Below are positions 18,486 through 27,472 of a stretch of DNA of 64,000 nucleotides, in pieces. Every line of letters starts with the position of its first letter. Position 1 is the first letter of the stretch. The position numbers were made by a program, and so were the translations under genes. Source of the stretch: Aquicella siphonis (GTDB taxonomy: Bacteria > Pseudomonadota > Gammaproteobacteria > DSM-16500); the NCBI RefSeq assembly GCF_902459485.1, contig NZ_LR699119.1, positions 1,488,001-1,552,000 of the forward strand. Reading direction: 5' to 3'. Below the pieces are notes generated by a model. It saw nothing but the letters and a program-made list of their open reading frames with translations. It made no database searches and was not told the DNA's origin.

Positions 18486-19456
18486 GTATACCTCGTCGTT
18501 AATGCCTTTATAATTGCATTCAATTCAGGGTCCAATGGGGCTTCTACTGTAATACGCTGATTCAAAGAAGGCAAAGTAAAATCTATCTGTTTCGCATGTA
18601 AAAACATGCGTCTTAAACCCCATTGCCTGGCTTGTTTGTTAAACTCCGGATCGCCGTAACGGTCATCGCACGCAACCGGGTGGCCTTGATGCTGGGCGTG
18701 CACACGAATCTGATGTGTGCGTCCGGTAAAAAGGTTCACTTCCATCAGAGAAGCTTCCCGGGCGAAAGACTGGAGAGTATGAAAAACGGTCAGTGCCGAC
18801 TTGCCTTCTTTATGCACCTCCACCACATGCTTGCCGCCGTCCTGATAATCTTTATGCAAGGGAAGATCAACGCGCAGCTCTGAATCTTTCCATTTTCCCT
18901 TTGTTAACGTCCAATATATTTTTTTTACCTTGCCCTCGCGTAACAATGAATGTACCTCTCGCAAGATGCGCTTCTTTTTGGCAAGAACCAGGCATCCTGA
19001 CGTTTCTGAATCCAGTCTGTGCGCCAGCTCCAGATGAGGAAGCTTGGGATACATATGCCTAAGCGCCTCCACCACACCTACTCTGACTGTACTGCCGGCA
19101 TGGACAGACATTCCGGCTGGTTTATTTATGATCAAAAGATAGTCATCTTCATACAATATCCTGTCAGCCAATAATGTCTCTGTCGCTGCGCTGGGAGGAA
19201 CCTGCCGTGCCCGTTCGGCCAGAAACACCGGGGGCAGCCTGACATCATCTCCGGTTAAAAGCCGGTAAGATGCATCAATTCGCTTTTTATTAACACGAAC
19301 TTCGCCTTTACGGAGAATTCGGTAAATACGCGATCTCGGCACTCCTTTAAGGCGCGCCATCAGGAAGTTATCAATGCGCTGGCCCGCAAAATCCTCAGGT
19401 ACAATAAAATGTTGCACCCCCGATTTGCCTCTAGAGGTGTTATCTGACTCGCTCAT
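18482..19456 (-). CDS. rluC: 23S rRNA pseudouridine synthase RluC
   Basis: 324 residues. An N-terminal S4 RNA-binding domain (about 20-80; MARLKGVPRSRIYRILRKGE) is followed by the RluA-type catalytic domain with HRLDSETSGCLVLAKK, whose Asp is the catalytic residue. E. coli RluC modifies 23S positions 955, 2504 and 2580. The gene is divergent from rne, as in E. coli, which supports RluC over RluD. It is coupled to pssA by a 4-base overlap. Confidence 0.93.
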   Translation of the reverse strand: MSESDNTSRGKSGVQHFIVPEDFAGQRIDNFLMARLKGVPRSRIYRILRKGEVRVNKKRIDASYRLLTGDDVRLPPVFLAERARQVPPSAATETLLADRILYEDDYLLIINKPAGMSVHAGSTVRVGVVEALRHMYPKLPHLELAHRLDSETSGCLVLAKKKRILREVHSLLREGKVKKIYWTLTKGKWKDSELRVDLPLHKDYQDGGKHVVEVHKEGKSALTVFHTLQSFAREASLMEVNLFTGRTHQIRVHAQHQGHPVACDDRYGDPEFNKQARQWGLRRMFLHAKQIDFTLPSLNQRITVEAPLDPELNAIIKALTTRYT

Positions 19457-19940
19457 TCATGCCCGCCCTGGTTTTTAATTGATATAAAATCAAGATATTG
19501 GTACTATTCATTTTAACCTTGAAAGGTATATGTTGGCTGACATTTTACAGCTATTAACAATAAAGTTTAGAACTTTGTGAATTTAACGTGCTTCAAGGCA
19601 CCGATGAAGAGAATAACGTTTTTATAGCTAACGCATTATGCGATACGGGCAATGGATTTTTAGGGTTTGATGAATTAGTCAAACCACAGAAGACGAAATG
19701 GTTTTACAGGTTTTCCGAAAAAAACCGTCGCTGGCGCGCTGAACATCCTGACCGGGTCAACGCACATCCAGTGATGCCGCCCCAGAGTATGCAGAGCTCC
19801 GGTAATGAAGAGCCCTTAATGAAGAGCTTAATGGCTCTCGTGTTGTGATGAACAACGACTTACTAACCCTGCTCAACCTATAAAAGCGATCGCCTCTCAT
19901 CCCTGTGTACCTGAACACATAATTTTAAGCGGATGAAAAC
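19457..19940 (+). other. rluC-rne divergent region and long rne leader
   Basis: A 484-base gap between divergent rluC and rne. In E. coli the equivalent region gives rne a long untranslated leader through which RNase E represses its own message; the same arrangement is inferred here. A direct repeat TAATGAAGAGC occurs twice within 19804-19831 and could form alternative hairpins with nearby GGCTCTC. A GTG-started frame at 19588-19848 exists but does not look like a real protein. Confidence 0.45.
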
Positions 19941-22412
19941 ATGAATAGAATGCTCATCAATGCAACTCATAAAGACGAAGAGTTGCGAATCGCCCTGGCT
20001 ACCGGCCAATTTCTTTATGACCTGATTATCGAATCAACCTTCCGGGAACAAAAGCAATCCAATATTTATAAAGGCAAGGTCACCCGAATTGAACCCAGCC
20101 TGGAAGCAGCATTTGTAGATTACGGCGAAGAACGTCACGGATTCTTGCCTCTCAAGGAAATTGCGCGCTCCTGCTTCAGAAAAGAATACAATGACAGCGG
20201 CAGGCGCCCAACCATTACCGAAGTCCTGGAAGAAGGCCAGGAATTGATTGTTCAGGTTGAAAAGGAAGAGCGCGGCAACAAAGGTGCGGCCCTCACCACT
20301 TTCATTACCCTGCCAGGCTGCTATCTGGTTCTCATGCCCAATAATCCACGCGCAGGCGGAGTGTCACGCCGTATCGAAGGCGACGAACGCGATGAGTTAC
20401 ACAGCGTCCTCAACACCTTGCAAGTACCGGACGGCATGGGTCTCATTATCCGCACAGCCGGCGGCGGTCGTTCGCCTGAAGAATTGCAATGGGACCTGGA
20501 AATCCTGCTCAGGTTGTGGGGAGTGATTCAAAAGGCAGCGGATGAGCGCCAGGCCTCATTTCTCATTTACCAGGAAGGCAACGCTGTCATACGCGCCTTG
20601 CGGGATTATCTGCGCAAAGACATTGATGAAATCCTAATTGATCATCAAGATGTATACGAAGATGTAGTCAATCATCTCAAGCTGATCAGACCAGACTTTG
20701 TCAGCCGCGTCAAATTATATAAAGATCCCACCCCTTTGTTCACACGTTTTCAGATTGAAAGCCAGATTGAATCCGCTTTTCAGCGTGACGTACGGTTACC
20801 GTCTGGCGGATCCATCATTATTGATCATACGGAAGCACTGGTTTCCATTGATATCAACTCTGCCAAGTCAACCAAAGGCGGCGATATAGAAGAAACCGCT
20901 CTCATGACCAACCTGGAAGCGGCCAATGAAATCGCCAGACAGTTACGTTTACGTGACATCGGCGGATTGATAGTCATCGACTTCATTGATATGACACCCA
21001 TTCGCAACCAGCGCGAAGTGGAAGACCGGCTTCGAAAAGCCCTGGATATGGACAGGGCGCGTGTTCAAATCGGCCGCATTTCCCGCTTCGGGCTGCTTGA
21101 AATGTCGCGCCAGCGTCTCAGACCATCATTGGGTGAAGCGAGCCGGGTCACCTGTCCTCGCTGCCAGGGCCAAGGAACCATACGCGGCATAGAATCACTC
21201 GGTCTTTCGATTATCCGCATCATTGAAGAAGAAGCATTAAAGGAAAATACCGCACAGGTACGCGCGATACTTCCCACAGAAATCGCCGCCTATTTGCTCA
21301 ATGAAAAACGACAGGCAATTATAGATATTGAAAAGCGTCAGAGTGTTGCCATAATTGTTGTACCCAGCGCCCATCTCTTGACACCTCAATATGAAGTCGA
21401 ACGCATTCGTATTTCAGATATTACAGAAAAAGATGAAAAACTCGCCAGCTACAAGCTCGCGATCAAACCGGAAATCTCCAGTCAAACCGTAATGCCGCCT
21501 GTTCCAAAAGCACATCAGGAACCGGCGATCAAAAGTATGCCCATGGAAGAAATGCCGGCTCCGGCAGCCGCGCCTGTTATCCCCTCTCAAAGCACCGGCG
21601 GAAATGGAGAACCCGGCTTACTGAAAAAACTATTGAATTACTTTTTCGAGAAAAAGGAATTACCCGCCGCTGCTTCATCTGGCGAACAAGGTGGTGATAG
21701 TGATCAAGGGGAAGGGTTGAAAAGACATGGCAGACTACGCGGCCAGCCTTCCAGGCACAAGGGCGGCCCACGCCATCGTCATCGTGGAGGACGCAGAGAC
21801 CGCGGCCGCCATGGCGGAAGCGGGAGCCACCGAACATTTGAAAGCCGCGAACCTAGAGAGTCTCGCGAACGCGACAGCCGCGAACCCAGAGAACCCCGTG
21901 AACGTGACAATCGCGAACCCAGAGAATCTCGTGAACGCGATAACCGCGAACCCAGAGAGTCTCGCGTGCGTGACAATCGTGATTTCCGGCAGAAAGAATC
22001 CAGACAGCAACGTGATCAAGAGACACGCAATATCTCGTCTTCTTCCGAATCACATCAGCCATCTTCCATGCCGCAACATCATGCAGCTGCAGCAACCCCT
22101 GTCAGCCAGCCCCAACCGGCAGAAACAATAATCAAGCCGGTTGAAATCCAAACATCTGCCAGTAATGTGTACTCACCCAGCACCCAGGTAGCCAATCAAC
22201 CCATTCAATCCCCGCAGCAGCAAACGGGCGAAAGCCAGACTGCATCAGGTGAAAAGACCGAAAGAGCTGAAAGAAAACCACGGCATCGTTTTCATCATCG
22301 TTACAGACACTCGAAACAGCATGCTCACAAACAGGAGCCGGGAGAACAAAATCGCCATACCCTGGAAGGAGAAGATATCTATAGTGTCAAAAAGAAAGAT
22401 GAAGAAGCCTGA
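19941..22412 (+). CDS. rne: Ribonuclease E
   Basis: 823-residue endoribonuclease that starts mRNA decay and processes rRNA and tRNA. The N-terminal half has the S1 domain (about 36-118), the DNase-I-like catalytic region with metal-binding aspartates in [10 protein letters not shown] and LIVIDFIDM, and the zinc-link CPRCQGQG that joins dimers. After about 540 the scaffold region is low-complexity: an amphipathic membrane-anchor-like helix ([14 protein letters not shown]), then an Arg-rich RNA-binding stretch including four 11-residue repeats. It is shorter than the 1061-residue E. coli enzyme. A strong terminator follows. Confidence 0.96.
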   Translation: MNRMLINATHKDEELRIALATGQFLYDLIIESTFREQKQSNIYKGKVTRIEPSLEAAFVDYGEERHGFLPLKEIARSCFRKEYNDSGRRPTITEVLEEGQELIVQVEKEERGNKGAALTTFITLPGCYLVLMPNNPRAGGVSRRIEGDERDELHSVLNTLQVPDGMGLIIRTAGGGRSPEELQWDLEILLRLWGVIQKAADERQASFLIYQEGNAVIRALRDYLRKDIDEILIDHQDVYEDVVNHLKLIRPDFVSRVKLYKDPTPLFTRFQIESQIESAFQRDVRLPSGGSIIIDHTEALVSIDINSAKSTKGGDIEETALMTNLEAANEIARQLRLRDIGGLIVIDFIDMTPIRNQREVEDRLRKALDMDRARVQIGRISRFGLLEMSRQRLRPSLGEASRVTCPRCQGQGTIRGIESLGLSIIRIIEEEALKENTAQVRAILPTEIAAYLLNEKRQAIIDIEKRQSVAIIVVPSAHLLTPQYEVERIRISDITEKDEKLASYKLAIKPEISSQTVMPPVPKAHQEPAIKSMPMEEMPAPAAAPVIPSQSTGGNGEPGLLKKLLNYFFEKKELPAAASSGEQGGDSDQGEGLKRHGRLRGQPSRHKGGPRHRHRGGRRDRGRHGGSGSHRTFESREPRESRERDSREPREPRERDNREPRESRERDNREPRESRVRDNRDFRQKESRQQRDQETRNISSSSESHQPSSMPQHHAAAATPVSQPQPAETIIKPVEIQTSASNVYSPSTQVANQPIQSPQQQTGESQTASGEKTERAERKPRHRFHHRYRHSKQHAHKQEPGEQNRHTLEGEDIYSVKKKDEEA
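21846..21977 (+). repeat. Four in-frame 33-base repeats inside rne
   Basis: Four tandem 33-base units (21846-21878, 21879-21911, 21912-21944, 21945-21977) encode [11 protein letters not shown] and three close variants. They lie in the disordered RNA-binding tail of RNase E. Multiples of three keep the frame, so copy-number change would alter only tail length. Confidence 0.9.
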
Positions 22413-22419
22413 TGATGAC

Positions 22420-22450
22420 AAGGGGATAACCATATGTTATCCCCTTTTTT
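22420..22450 (+). terminator. Rho-independent terminator of rne
   Basis: An 11-base perfect stem (22420-22430 with 22436-22446), a 5-base loop and a T run to 22450, located 7 bases past the rne stop. Confidence 0.92.
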
Positions 22451-22522
22451 ACACCTGAGTTCGGACCTCGTTTCAAAATCTCATCTTATCACTGGCACAT
22501 TCCAGATCGATCAGCAAAAAAA

Positions 22523-22702
22523 TCAGTTTTCTTCTTCGCTGCTTAATCGTCTTGCTCTTGATTCAATCATAACTGGAATATCGTTAATGACGGGGTAAGC
22601 CAGCCTGTCAAATCGACAGATAAGCTCCTGATTGCTCGAGTCATATATTAATTCCCCTTTACAAACAGGGCATGCTAGTATTTCGAGTAAATTTTTTTCC
22701 AT
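22523..22702 (-). CDS. Trm112/YcaR family small zinc-ribbon-like protein
   Basis: A 59-residue frame read on the minus strand from the ATG at 22702 to a TGA at 22523. It begins [20 protein letters not shown] and continues to [24 protein letters not shown] with a further Cys in LICR and YPVxxDIPVM is the Trm112/YcaR pattern. In eukaryotes and archaea Trm112 activates methyltransferases; the bacterial role is unsettled, and the gene often lies near lpxK-kdsB. Here it lies apart from lpxK, convergent with rne. Confidence 0.9.
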   Translation of the reverse strand: MEKNLLEILACPVCKGELIYDSSNQELICRFDRLAYPVINDIPVMIESRARRLSSEEEN

Positions 22703-22758
22703 AAGGCTTTATTCAGTTTTCTGATAATCATGTTTTATAATACGTGGAAGTATAATTA

Positions 22759-23505
22759 ATGACAATGCATCCATTTAACTTGAATGTCGCCGATGCCTCC
22801 TGGAAAGAATGCATTCAGAAAGGCATAAACCGTGTGGATCCTGACTACCTGAATCATTTAACACACTCCAGGAATTGGCTGCCGGGACCACAACGGATTT
22901 TCAACGCCTTTTCATTGCCGCTCACACAAGTCAATTATGTTTTGTTTGGAGAATCACCTTATCCGAGAAGCGAATCTGCAAATGGTTATGCATTCTGGGA
23001 TGCTTCTGTCAATGAGCTCTGGTCTTCAACCGGGTTAAGCAAAAAAGTGAACCGCGCCACATCCCTGCGCAACATCCTGAAAATGTTAATGGTGGCAGAC
23101 GGACTGCTGGACAAACACCACACCAACCAGGATGACATCGCAAAAATCGATAAACAAGGTTTTGTGCAGACTAACGAAGAATTATTTTCCAATCTCATAC
23201 GTCATGGTTTTTTGTTATTAAATGCAACACCCGTTTTACAGCCTGGATCACCACAGAAGGATGCCCGCGCCTGGTATCCTTTTACCAAAGAAATTCTGGA
23301 TTGCCTGCTGCAAAAACGGCCGCATGTGACATTCATCCTGCTTGGCAGGATCGCAAATACGATAGATCACCTTATTACCCGCGCGCAGCCGGACAAGCTG
23401 TACGCCGAACATCCCTATAATCTTTCATTTATCACAAACCCGAAAGTCCTGGATTTCTTTCGTCCCCTGCATTTGTTACAGTCTTCAAGCCCGGGTCGGG
23501 GATAA
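22759..23505 (+). CDS. Uracil-DNA-glycosylase-like protein with altered catalytic motif
   Basis: 248 residues resembling family-1 uracil-DNA glycosylase across the core: NYVLFGESPYPRSESANGYAF corresponds to the water-activating motif (GQDPYH in Ung), GFLLLNATPVL to LLLN, and EHPYNLSF to HPSPLS. The catalytic Asp of GQDPYH is Ser66 and the final His is Pro69, whereas the uracil-binding Asn (Asn155) and the late His (His218) are kept. It may be an inactive or re-purposed UDG-fold protein, or one with other base specificity. Two ATGs two codons apart are possible starts. It is a single gene between Trm112 and the two-component system. Confidence 0.75.
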   Translation: MTMHPFNLNVADASWKECIQKGINRVDPDYLNHLTHSRNWLPGPQRIFNAFSLPLTQVNYVLFGESPYPRSESANGYAFWDASVNELWSSTGLSKKVNRATSLRNILKMLMVADGLLDKHHTNQDDIAKIDKQGFVQTNEELFSNLIRHGFLLLNATPVLQPGSPQKDARAWYPFTKEILDCLLQKRPHVTFILLGRIANTIDHLITRAQPDKLYAEHPYNLSFITNPKVLDFFRPLHLLQSSSPGRG

Positions 23506-23647
23506 TCTCGCATCATCATGAAAAATATATCGAAATTGACATCAGGCCGCGGTATCAAGCCGCGCATTTCCAGCAGGGCCGCAAGCGGGTTGATTGCACT
23601 TTTTACTTAAAAAAGATAAAGTTATATTATACTAAAGAGGGATTTTT

Positions 23648-24319
23648 ATGCGCATACTTCTGGTTGAAGACGATGAGTTACTGGGCGAAGGAACGCGTAA
23701 GGGTTTAACACAGGACGGGTATACCGTAGACTGGGTCAAAGATGGCGCCCTCGCTGACCAAGCCTTAAAAACCGAGAATTTTGATTTGATTGTCCTCGAC
23801 TTGGGCTTGCCCAAAATGCCCGGCATTACAGTATTGCAAAACCTGCGTGAGCGCGGCAATACCACACCGGTCCTGATACTGACAGCTCGCGAATCCATAG
23901 AAGACCGGGTCAAGGGCCTGGACAGCGGCGCGGATGATTACCTGACCAAGCCTTTTGATCTTCCGGAGTTGCTGGCACGCTTACGCGCCCTGCAAAGAAG
24001 ATTCGCATCACGCGCAGCACCGCTGCTCGTGCACAACGATATTTCACTCGACCCGGCATCCCATACGGTCACTTACAAGGAAGAACCTGTCAACCTCTCG
24101 CGCAGAGAGTTTGCCCTGTTGCACGTTTTACTGGAGAATGCTGGCCGGGTACTCTCGCGTGAACACCTGACCCAATCACTTTACGGGTGGGGAGAAGAAG
24201 TTGACAGCAACGCACTGGAAGTACATGTCCATAACCTTCGCAAACGTTTTGGCCAGGAATTTATTCGTACAGTTCGAGGCATTGGATACACTATAGAAAA
24301 AAGTAAAGATGAAAAATGA
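23648..24319 (+). CDS. OmpR-family response regulator, PmrA/QseB type
   Basis: 223 residues. The receiver domain has acidic residues Glu7-Asp8-Asp9, phosphoacceptor Asp51 (VLDLGLP), Thr79 and Lys101 (LTKPFD). The C-terminal winged helix shows LSRREFALLHVLLENAGRVLSR in two parts and a final RTVRGIGYTIE. The closest architecture is PmrA/QseB. In Legionella and Coxiella, PmrA activates type IV secretion and effector genes, so this is the natural candidate to read the PmrA-like boxes at 12826 and 30972. A GAGG ribosome-binding site precedes the ATG. The stop overlaps the kinase start. Confidence 0.88.
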   Translation: MRILLVEDDELLGEGTRKGLTQDGYTVDWVKDGALADQALKTENFDLIVLDLGLPKMPGITVLQNLRERGNTTPVLILTARESIEDRVKGLDSGADDYLTKPFDLPELLARLRALQRRFASRAAPLLVHNDISLDPASHTVTYKEEPVNLSRREFALLHVLLENAGRVLSREHLTQSLYGWGEEVDSNALEVHVHNLRKRFGQEFIRTVRGIGYTIEKSKDEK

Positions 24320-25674
24320 TCAAATCGATCAGATACTTTCTTTTAATCAGCTTGCTGCTGAGTATCACGCTAGCATCAGCGATTAATGGAATTGGCAACT
24401 ATCTGCTTGATGAGCAAGTCATTCAGCCTTATCTGGACGAACAGCTAATCCGCGTCTCTTCATTAATCAGCATCCTGAGTGAATCCAGCAGTTCCAGTTC
24501 AAAAATAAGAGCCAAGATCATTGATTATCTGCGCACCACGCTGCCCATCACGAAACAGCGGTTTCTGTTTCAAGTCTGGAGCAAATCAGGTGAATTAATC
24601 ATGCAGTCATCCGAAGTTCCTATTCGCGTCTTGCAGGATGCGCCCCTGGGCTTTAGCGACAAAGTGATCCACGGTGATGACTGGCGCATTTATAGTACTT
24701 ACGATGATAAAATCCAGTCCAAGATCATCGTTGCAGAACTTTATAATATCCGGCGTGAACTGGCAGATGATATTGCTCGCAGCAATGCCAATATCCTGCT
24801 GATCACCTATCCTGTCTTCGGATTATTAGTCTGGTTCATTATCAGCCTGGCGCTGCGCTCTGTCACTCGCGTCACCACGGAAATTTCCAACCGCGCCTCC
24901 ACGTACCTGGAGCCCGTACAGCTGACGGAAATCCCTGTGGAAATCAAACCGCTGGTCGCTGAACTCAATCAACTTTTCATACGACTTAAACTGGCGTTCG
25001 AACGCAACAAACGCTTTTCAGCCGATGCCGCTCACGAATTACGCACCCCTCTTGCCGCACTCAAAACGCACGTCCAGGTGGCATTAAAAGCTGACAATGA
25101 AGCTGACCGCACAAAAGCACTGCGAAAAGTAATAGAAAGCGTAGACCGGAGTTCTCACGTGGTTGCTCAATTATTGACCTTAAGCCGTCTGGGTGAAGAA
25201 GAAGCCCTGACCGATGTAAAACCCTTGGATTTGCATAAACTGGCGATGGAAATCATCGCATATCTCGCACCACATGCACTGGAAAAAAATATTGAAATTG
25301 AACTTTCCTCCCCCCCAGCGCAGCCTTTCGTTGTCGGCAATGACACCGCTCTGGGTATTTTGATACGCAACATCGTCGATAACGCCATCCGTTATACACC
25401 TACCCATGGCGAGGTGAAAGTCAGTATTATAGACACAGGCACACAAATTATCTTTCGGGTCACTGATACCGGGCCGGGTATACCAGCGGAACTCCGTGAG
25501 CGTGTATTTGAACGTTTTTATCGAATCCTGGGCACAAAAGCTTCAGGAAGCGGTCTGGGGCTTGCCATTGTCGGTCAGATTACAGCTCTTCATCACGCCA
25601 CCATCCATCTGGCGACCCCGCAAAATGGTATCGGTCTTCAATTCGATGTAGCATTTCCCAAGTATCACGCTTAA
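24316..25674 (+). CDS. Sensor histidine kinase, QseC/PmrB type
   Basis: 452 residues, partner of the upstream regulator (ATGA overlap). An N-terminal membrane segment (about 8-26), a periplasmic sensor of about 130 residues and a second membrane segment (about 158-180) lead into a HAMP-like linker. The H box is ADAAHELRTPLAALKTH with phospho-acceptor His240. The ATPase has an N box (NIVDNAIRYTP), a G1 box (DTGPGIP) and a G2 box (GSGLGLAIV). The periplasmic loop lacks the short acidic ExxE motif of Salmonella PmrB as far as can be seen, so the signal is unknown. Confidence 0.88.
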   Translation: MIKSIRYFLLISLLLSITLASAINGIGNYLLDEQVIQPYLDEQLIRVSSLISILSESSSSSSKIRAKIIDYLRTTLPITKQRFLFQVWSKSGELIMQSSEVPIRVLQDAPLGFSDKVIHGDDWRIYSTYDDKIQSKIIVAELYNIRRELADDIARSNANILLITYPVFGLLVWFIISLALRSVTRVTTEISNRASTYLEPVQLTEIPVEIKPLVAELNQLFIRLKLAFERNKRFSADAAHELRTPLAALKTHVQVALKADNEADRTKALRKVIESVDRSSHVVAQLLTLSRLGEEEALTDVKPLDLHKLAMEIIAYLAPHALEKNIEIELSSPPAQPFVVGNDTALGILIRNIVDNAIRYTPTHGEVKVSIIDTGTQIIFRVTDTGPGIPAELRERVFERFYRILGTKASGSGLGLAIVGQITALHHATIHLATPQNGIGLQFDVAFPKYHA

Positions 25675-25793
25675 AATGTGCATTCCTTTGAGGATCTCGC
25701 ATTGGAACAAGGGATTGTAAATAAAAATGCAGCTGCTTTAAGGTGTTGGTGCTCAAAAATGATTCAAATAATCACAGGAACCTTATATAGATC

Positions 25794-26420
25794 ATGCTGA
25801 AACGATTATTACCGCGACAAGACAATTTTTTTCAGCTCTTTCAAAAAGCTGCCGATAAGCTTTTATTGGCTTCCACTGAGTTTTCAAACATGCTGCAGAA
25901 TTTAAATAATCAGCAGTATTATGTGGATGAAATCGCCAAGCATGAAGAAGAAGCGGACCAGATCGCCCATGCCAACTTTGAATTGCTGCACAAGACGTTC
26001 ATTACACCTTTTGACCGGCATGATATTCACCAACTCACCAGCACCCTTGATGACATCATTGATTTAATCAATCGCATCGCCCAGCGTTTTCCATTTTATC
26101 AGCTCAAGGCCGTGCCAGAAGAAATGATACGGCTCTCCCAGCTCAGCGCAGAAGCCACCAGCCATATCAAGTCTTCCATTTATTGTCTACATTCATTGAA
26201 AAACTCCGCTGAAATATTCAAGTATTGCAATGAAATTGATCATGTTGAAAGCAAGGCGCACCAGGTCGTACTGGCGGGGGAAAAAAAATTATTTATGGAA
26301 GAACAGGATTTCAAACAGTTTTTCAAGCTGAAAGAAGTGTATGCTCACACCAAGTCCGTGATTAATCGCTGCCAGGATGTCGCCAACATTCTGAAAGGCA
26401 TCGTTCTTGAGTATTCCTGA
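25794..26420 (+). CDS. DUF47/PhoU-like phosphate transport accessory protein
   Basis: 208-residue all-helical cytoplasmic protein of the DUF47 (YkaA) family. The blocks NNQQYYVDEIAKHEEEADQ and DRHDIHQLTSTLDDIIDLI, with the paired acidic helices that bind metal clusters in PhoU relatives, identify it. It lies 2 bases before the Pit transporter gene; this pairing is common, and the protein is thought to control Pit activity. Confidence 0.9.
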   Translation: MLKRLLPRQDNFFQLFQKAADKLLLASTEFSNMLQNLNNQQYYVDEIAKHEEEADQIAHANFELLHKTFITPFDRHDIHQLTSTLDDIIDLINRIAQRFPFYQLKAVPEEMIRLSQLSAEATSHIKSSIYCLHSLKNSAEIFKYCNEIDHVESKAHQVVLAGEKKLFMEEQDFKQFFKLKEVYAHTKSVINRCQDVANILKGIVLEYS

Positions 26421-26422
26421 TT

Positions 26423-27466
26423 ATGGATTCATCCTTGAGTTTAGTCATTATAACGATTGGTCTCGCGTTGTTTTTTGATTTCTTGAACGGCTTCCATGAT
26501 GCCGCCAATTCCATCGCGGCCATGGTTTCTACCCGGCTGCTCAAACCCCACTGGGCAGTACTCTGGGCCGCATTTTTCAATTTCGTCGCGTTTTTATTCT
26601 TTGGCGTGCATGTCGCAACTACCATCGGAACCGGATTGATCGATCCTGATGTCATCAATCTCTATGTCATTTTTTCGGCGCTGTTAGGCGCCATCATATG
26701 GAATATATTCACATGGTACTACGGACTGCCATCCAGCTCCTCACACGCCCTGATTGGCGGACTGCTGGGCGCAAGCATCGCCCACGCCGGCATGCAGCCT
26801 TTAAAATGGCTGGGCATTTGCAAGGTACTTCTAGCCATAGTCATCTCCCCGCTGTTGGGAATGCTCATGGGAATGTTGTTGATGGTTATCACTGCCAGAT
26901 TATTTTTTTATTCCACTCCCAGTAAAGTGGAAGGCTGGTTTCACCGACTCCAATTCCTGTCTTCCGCCTTCATCAGCCTGGGACATGGCAGCAACGATGC
27001 GCAAAAAACCATGGGCATCATCGCCATTCTTCTCTATTCATCCAATCTTATAGGAGACCGCTTTTACGTTCCGTTCTGGGTTGTCATTTCCTGTAATTTT
27101 GTCATTGCGCTTGGAACCGTCTTCGGCGGATGGCGCATTGTCAAAACCATGGGTATGCGCATCACAAAACTGAAACCTGTCAGCGGGTTCTGTTCTGATA
27201 CCGCAAGTGCTTTCACTCTTGCCCTCGCGACCATGATGGGTATTCCTGTTTCAACCACCCATACAGTGACAGGCGCCATCATTGGCGTCGGGTCCTTAAA
27301 TGGATTTTCCGCCGTACGCTGGGGCGTGGCAAAAAACATAGTCTGGGCATGGATACTGACCATTCCTGCCGCCGGATGCGTTGCCGCGATTGTTTGGAGT
27401 ATCATACAATTCATCACCGCCGATGCGACCATTGCGTTATATTCCAATCTTTTCTTATATAGTTAA
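26423..27466 (+). CDS. pit: Low-affinity inorganic phosphate transporter, Pit family
   Basis: 347-residue proton-coupled (metal-)phosphate symporter with about ten membrane segments. The two inverted PiT signature regions are present: NGFHDAANSIAAMVSTR near the N-terminus and GHGSNDAQKTMGI plus PVSTTHTVTGAIIGVG in the second half. E. coli PitA has 499 residues; this is the short form lacking the large central loop. It is co-directional and nearly contiguous with the DUF47 gene. Confidence 0.93.
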   Translation: MDSSLSLVIITIGLALFFDFLNGFHDAANSIAAMVSTRLLKPHWAVLWAAFFNFVAFLFFGVHVATTIGTGLIDPDVINLYVIFSALLGAIIWNIFTWYYGLPSSSSHALIGGLLGASIAHAGMQPLKWLGICKVLLAIVISPLLGMLMGMLLMVITARLFFYSTPSKVEGWFHRLQFLSSAFISLGHGSNDAQKTMGIIAILLYSSNLIGDRFYVPFWVVISCNFVIALGTVFGGWRIVKTMGMRITKLKPVSGFCSDTASAFTLALATMMGIPVSTTHTVTGAIIGVGSLNGFSAVRWGVAKNIVWAWILTIPAAGCVAAIVWSIIQFITADATIALYSNLFLYS

Positions 27467-27472
27467 TGTTCC

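Noticed and set aside
19588-19848. 86-residue GTG-started frame in the rne leader
   Set aside because: No ribosome-binding site, no domain-like pattern, and it sits in the long untranslated leader expected for rne.
21577-22131. Overlapping frames and a possible CRISPR-like array in the rne repeat region
   Set aside because: The repeats are directly tandem without spacers, in phase with the rne reading frame, and encode a charged tail; not a CRISPR array. Other-frame translations are by-products of the repeats.
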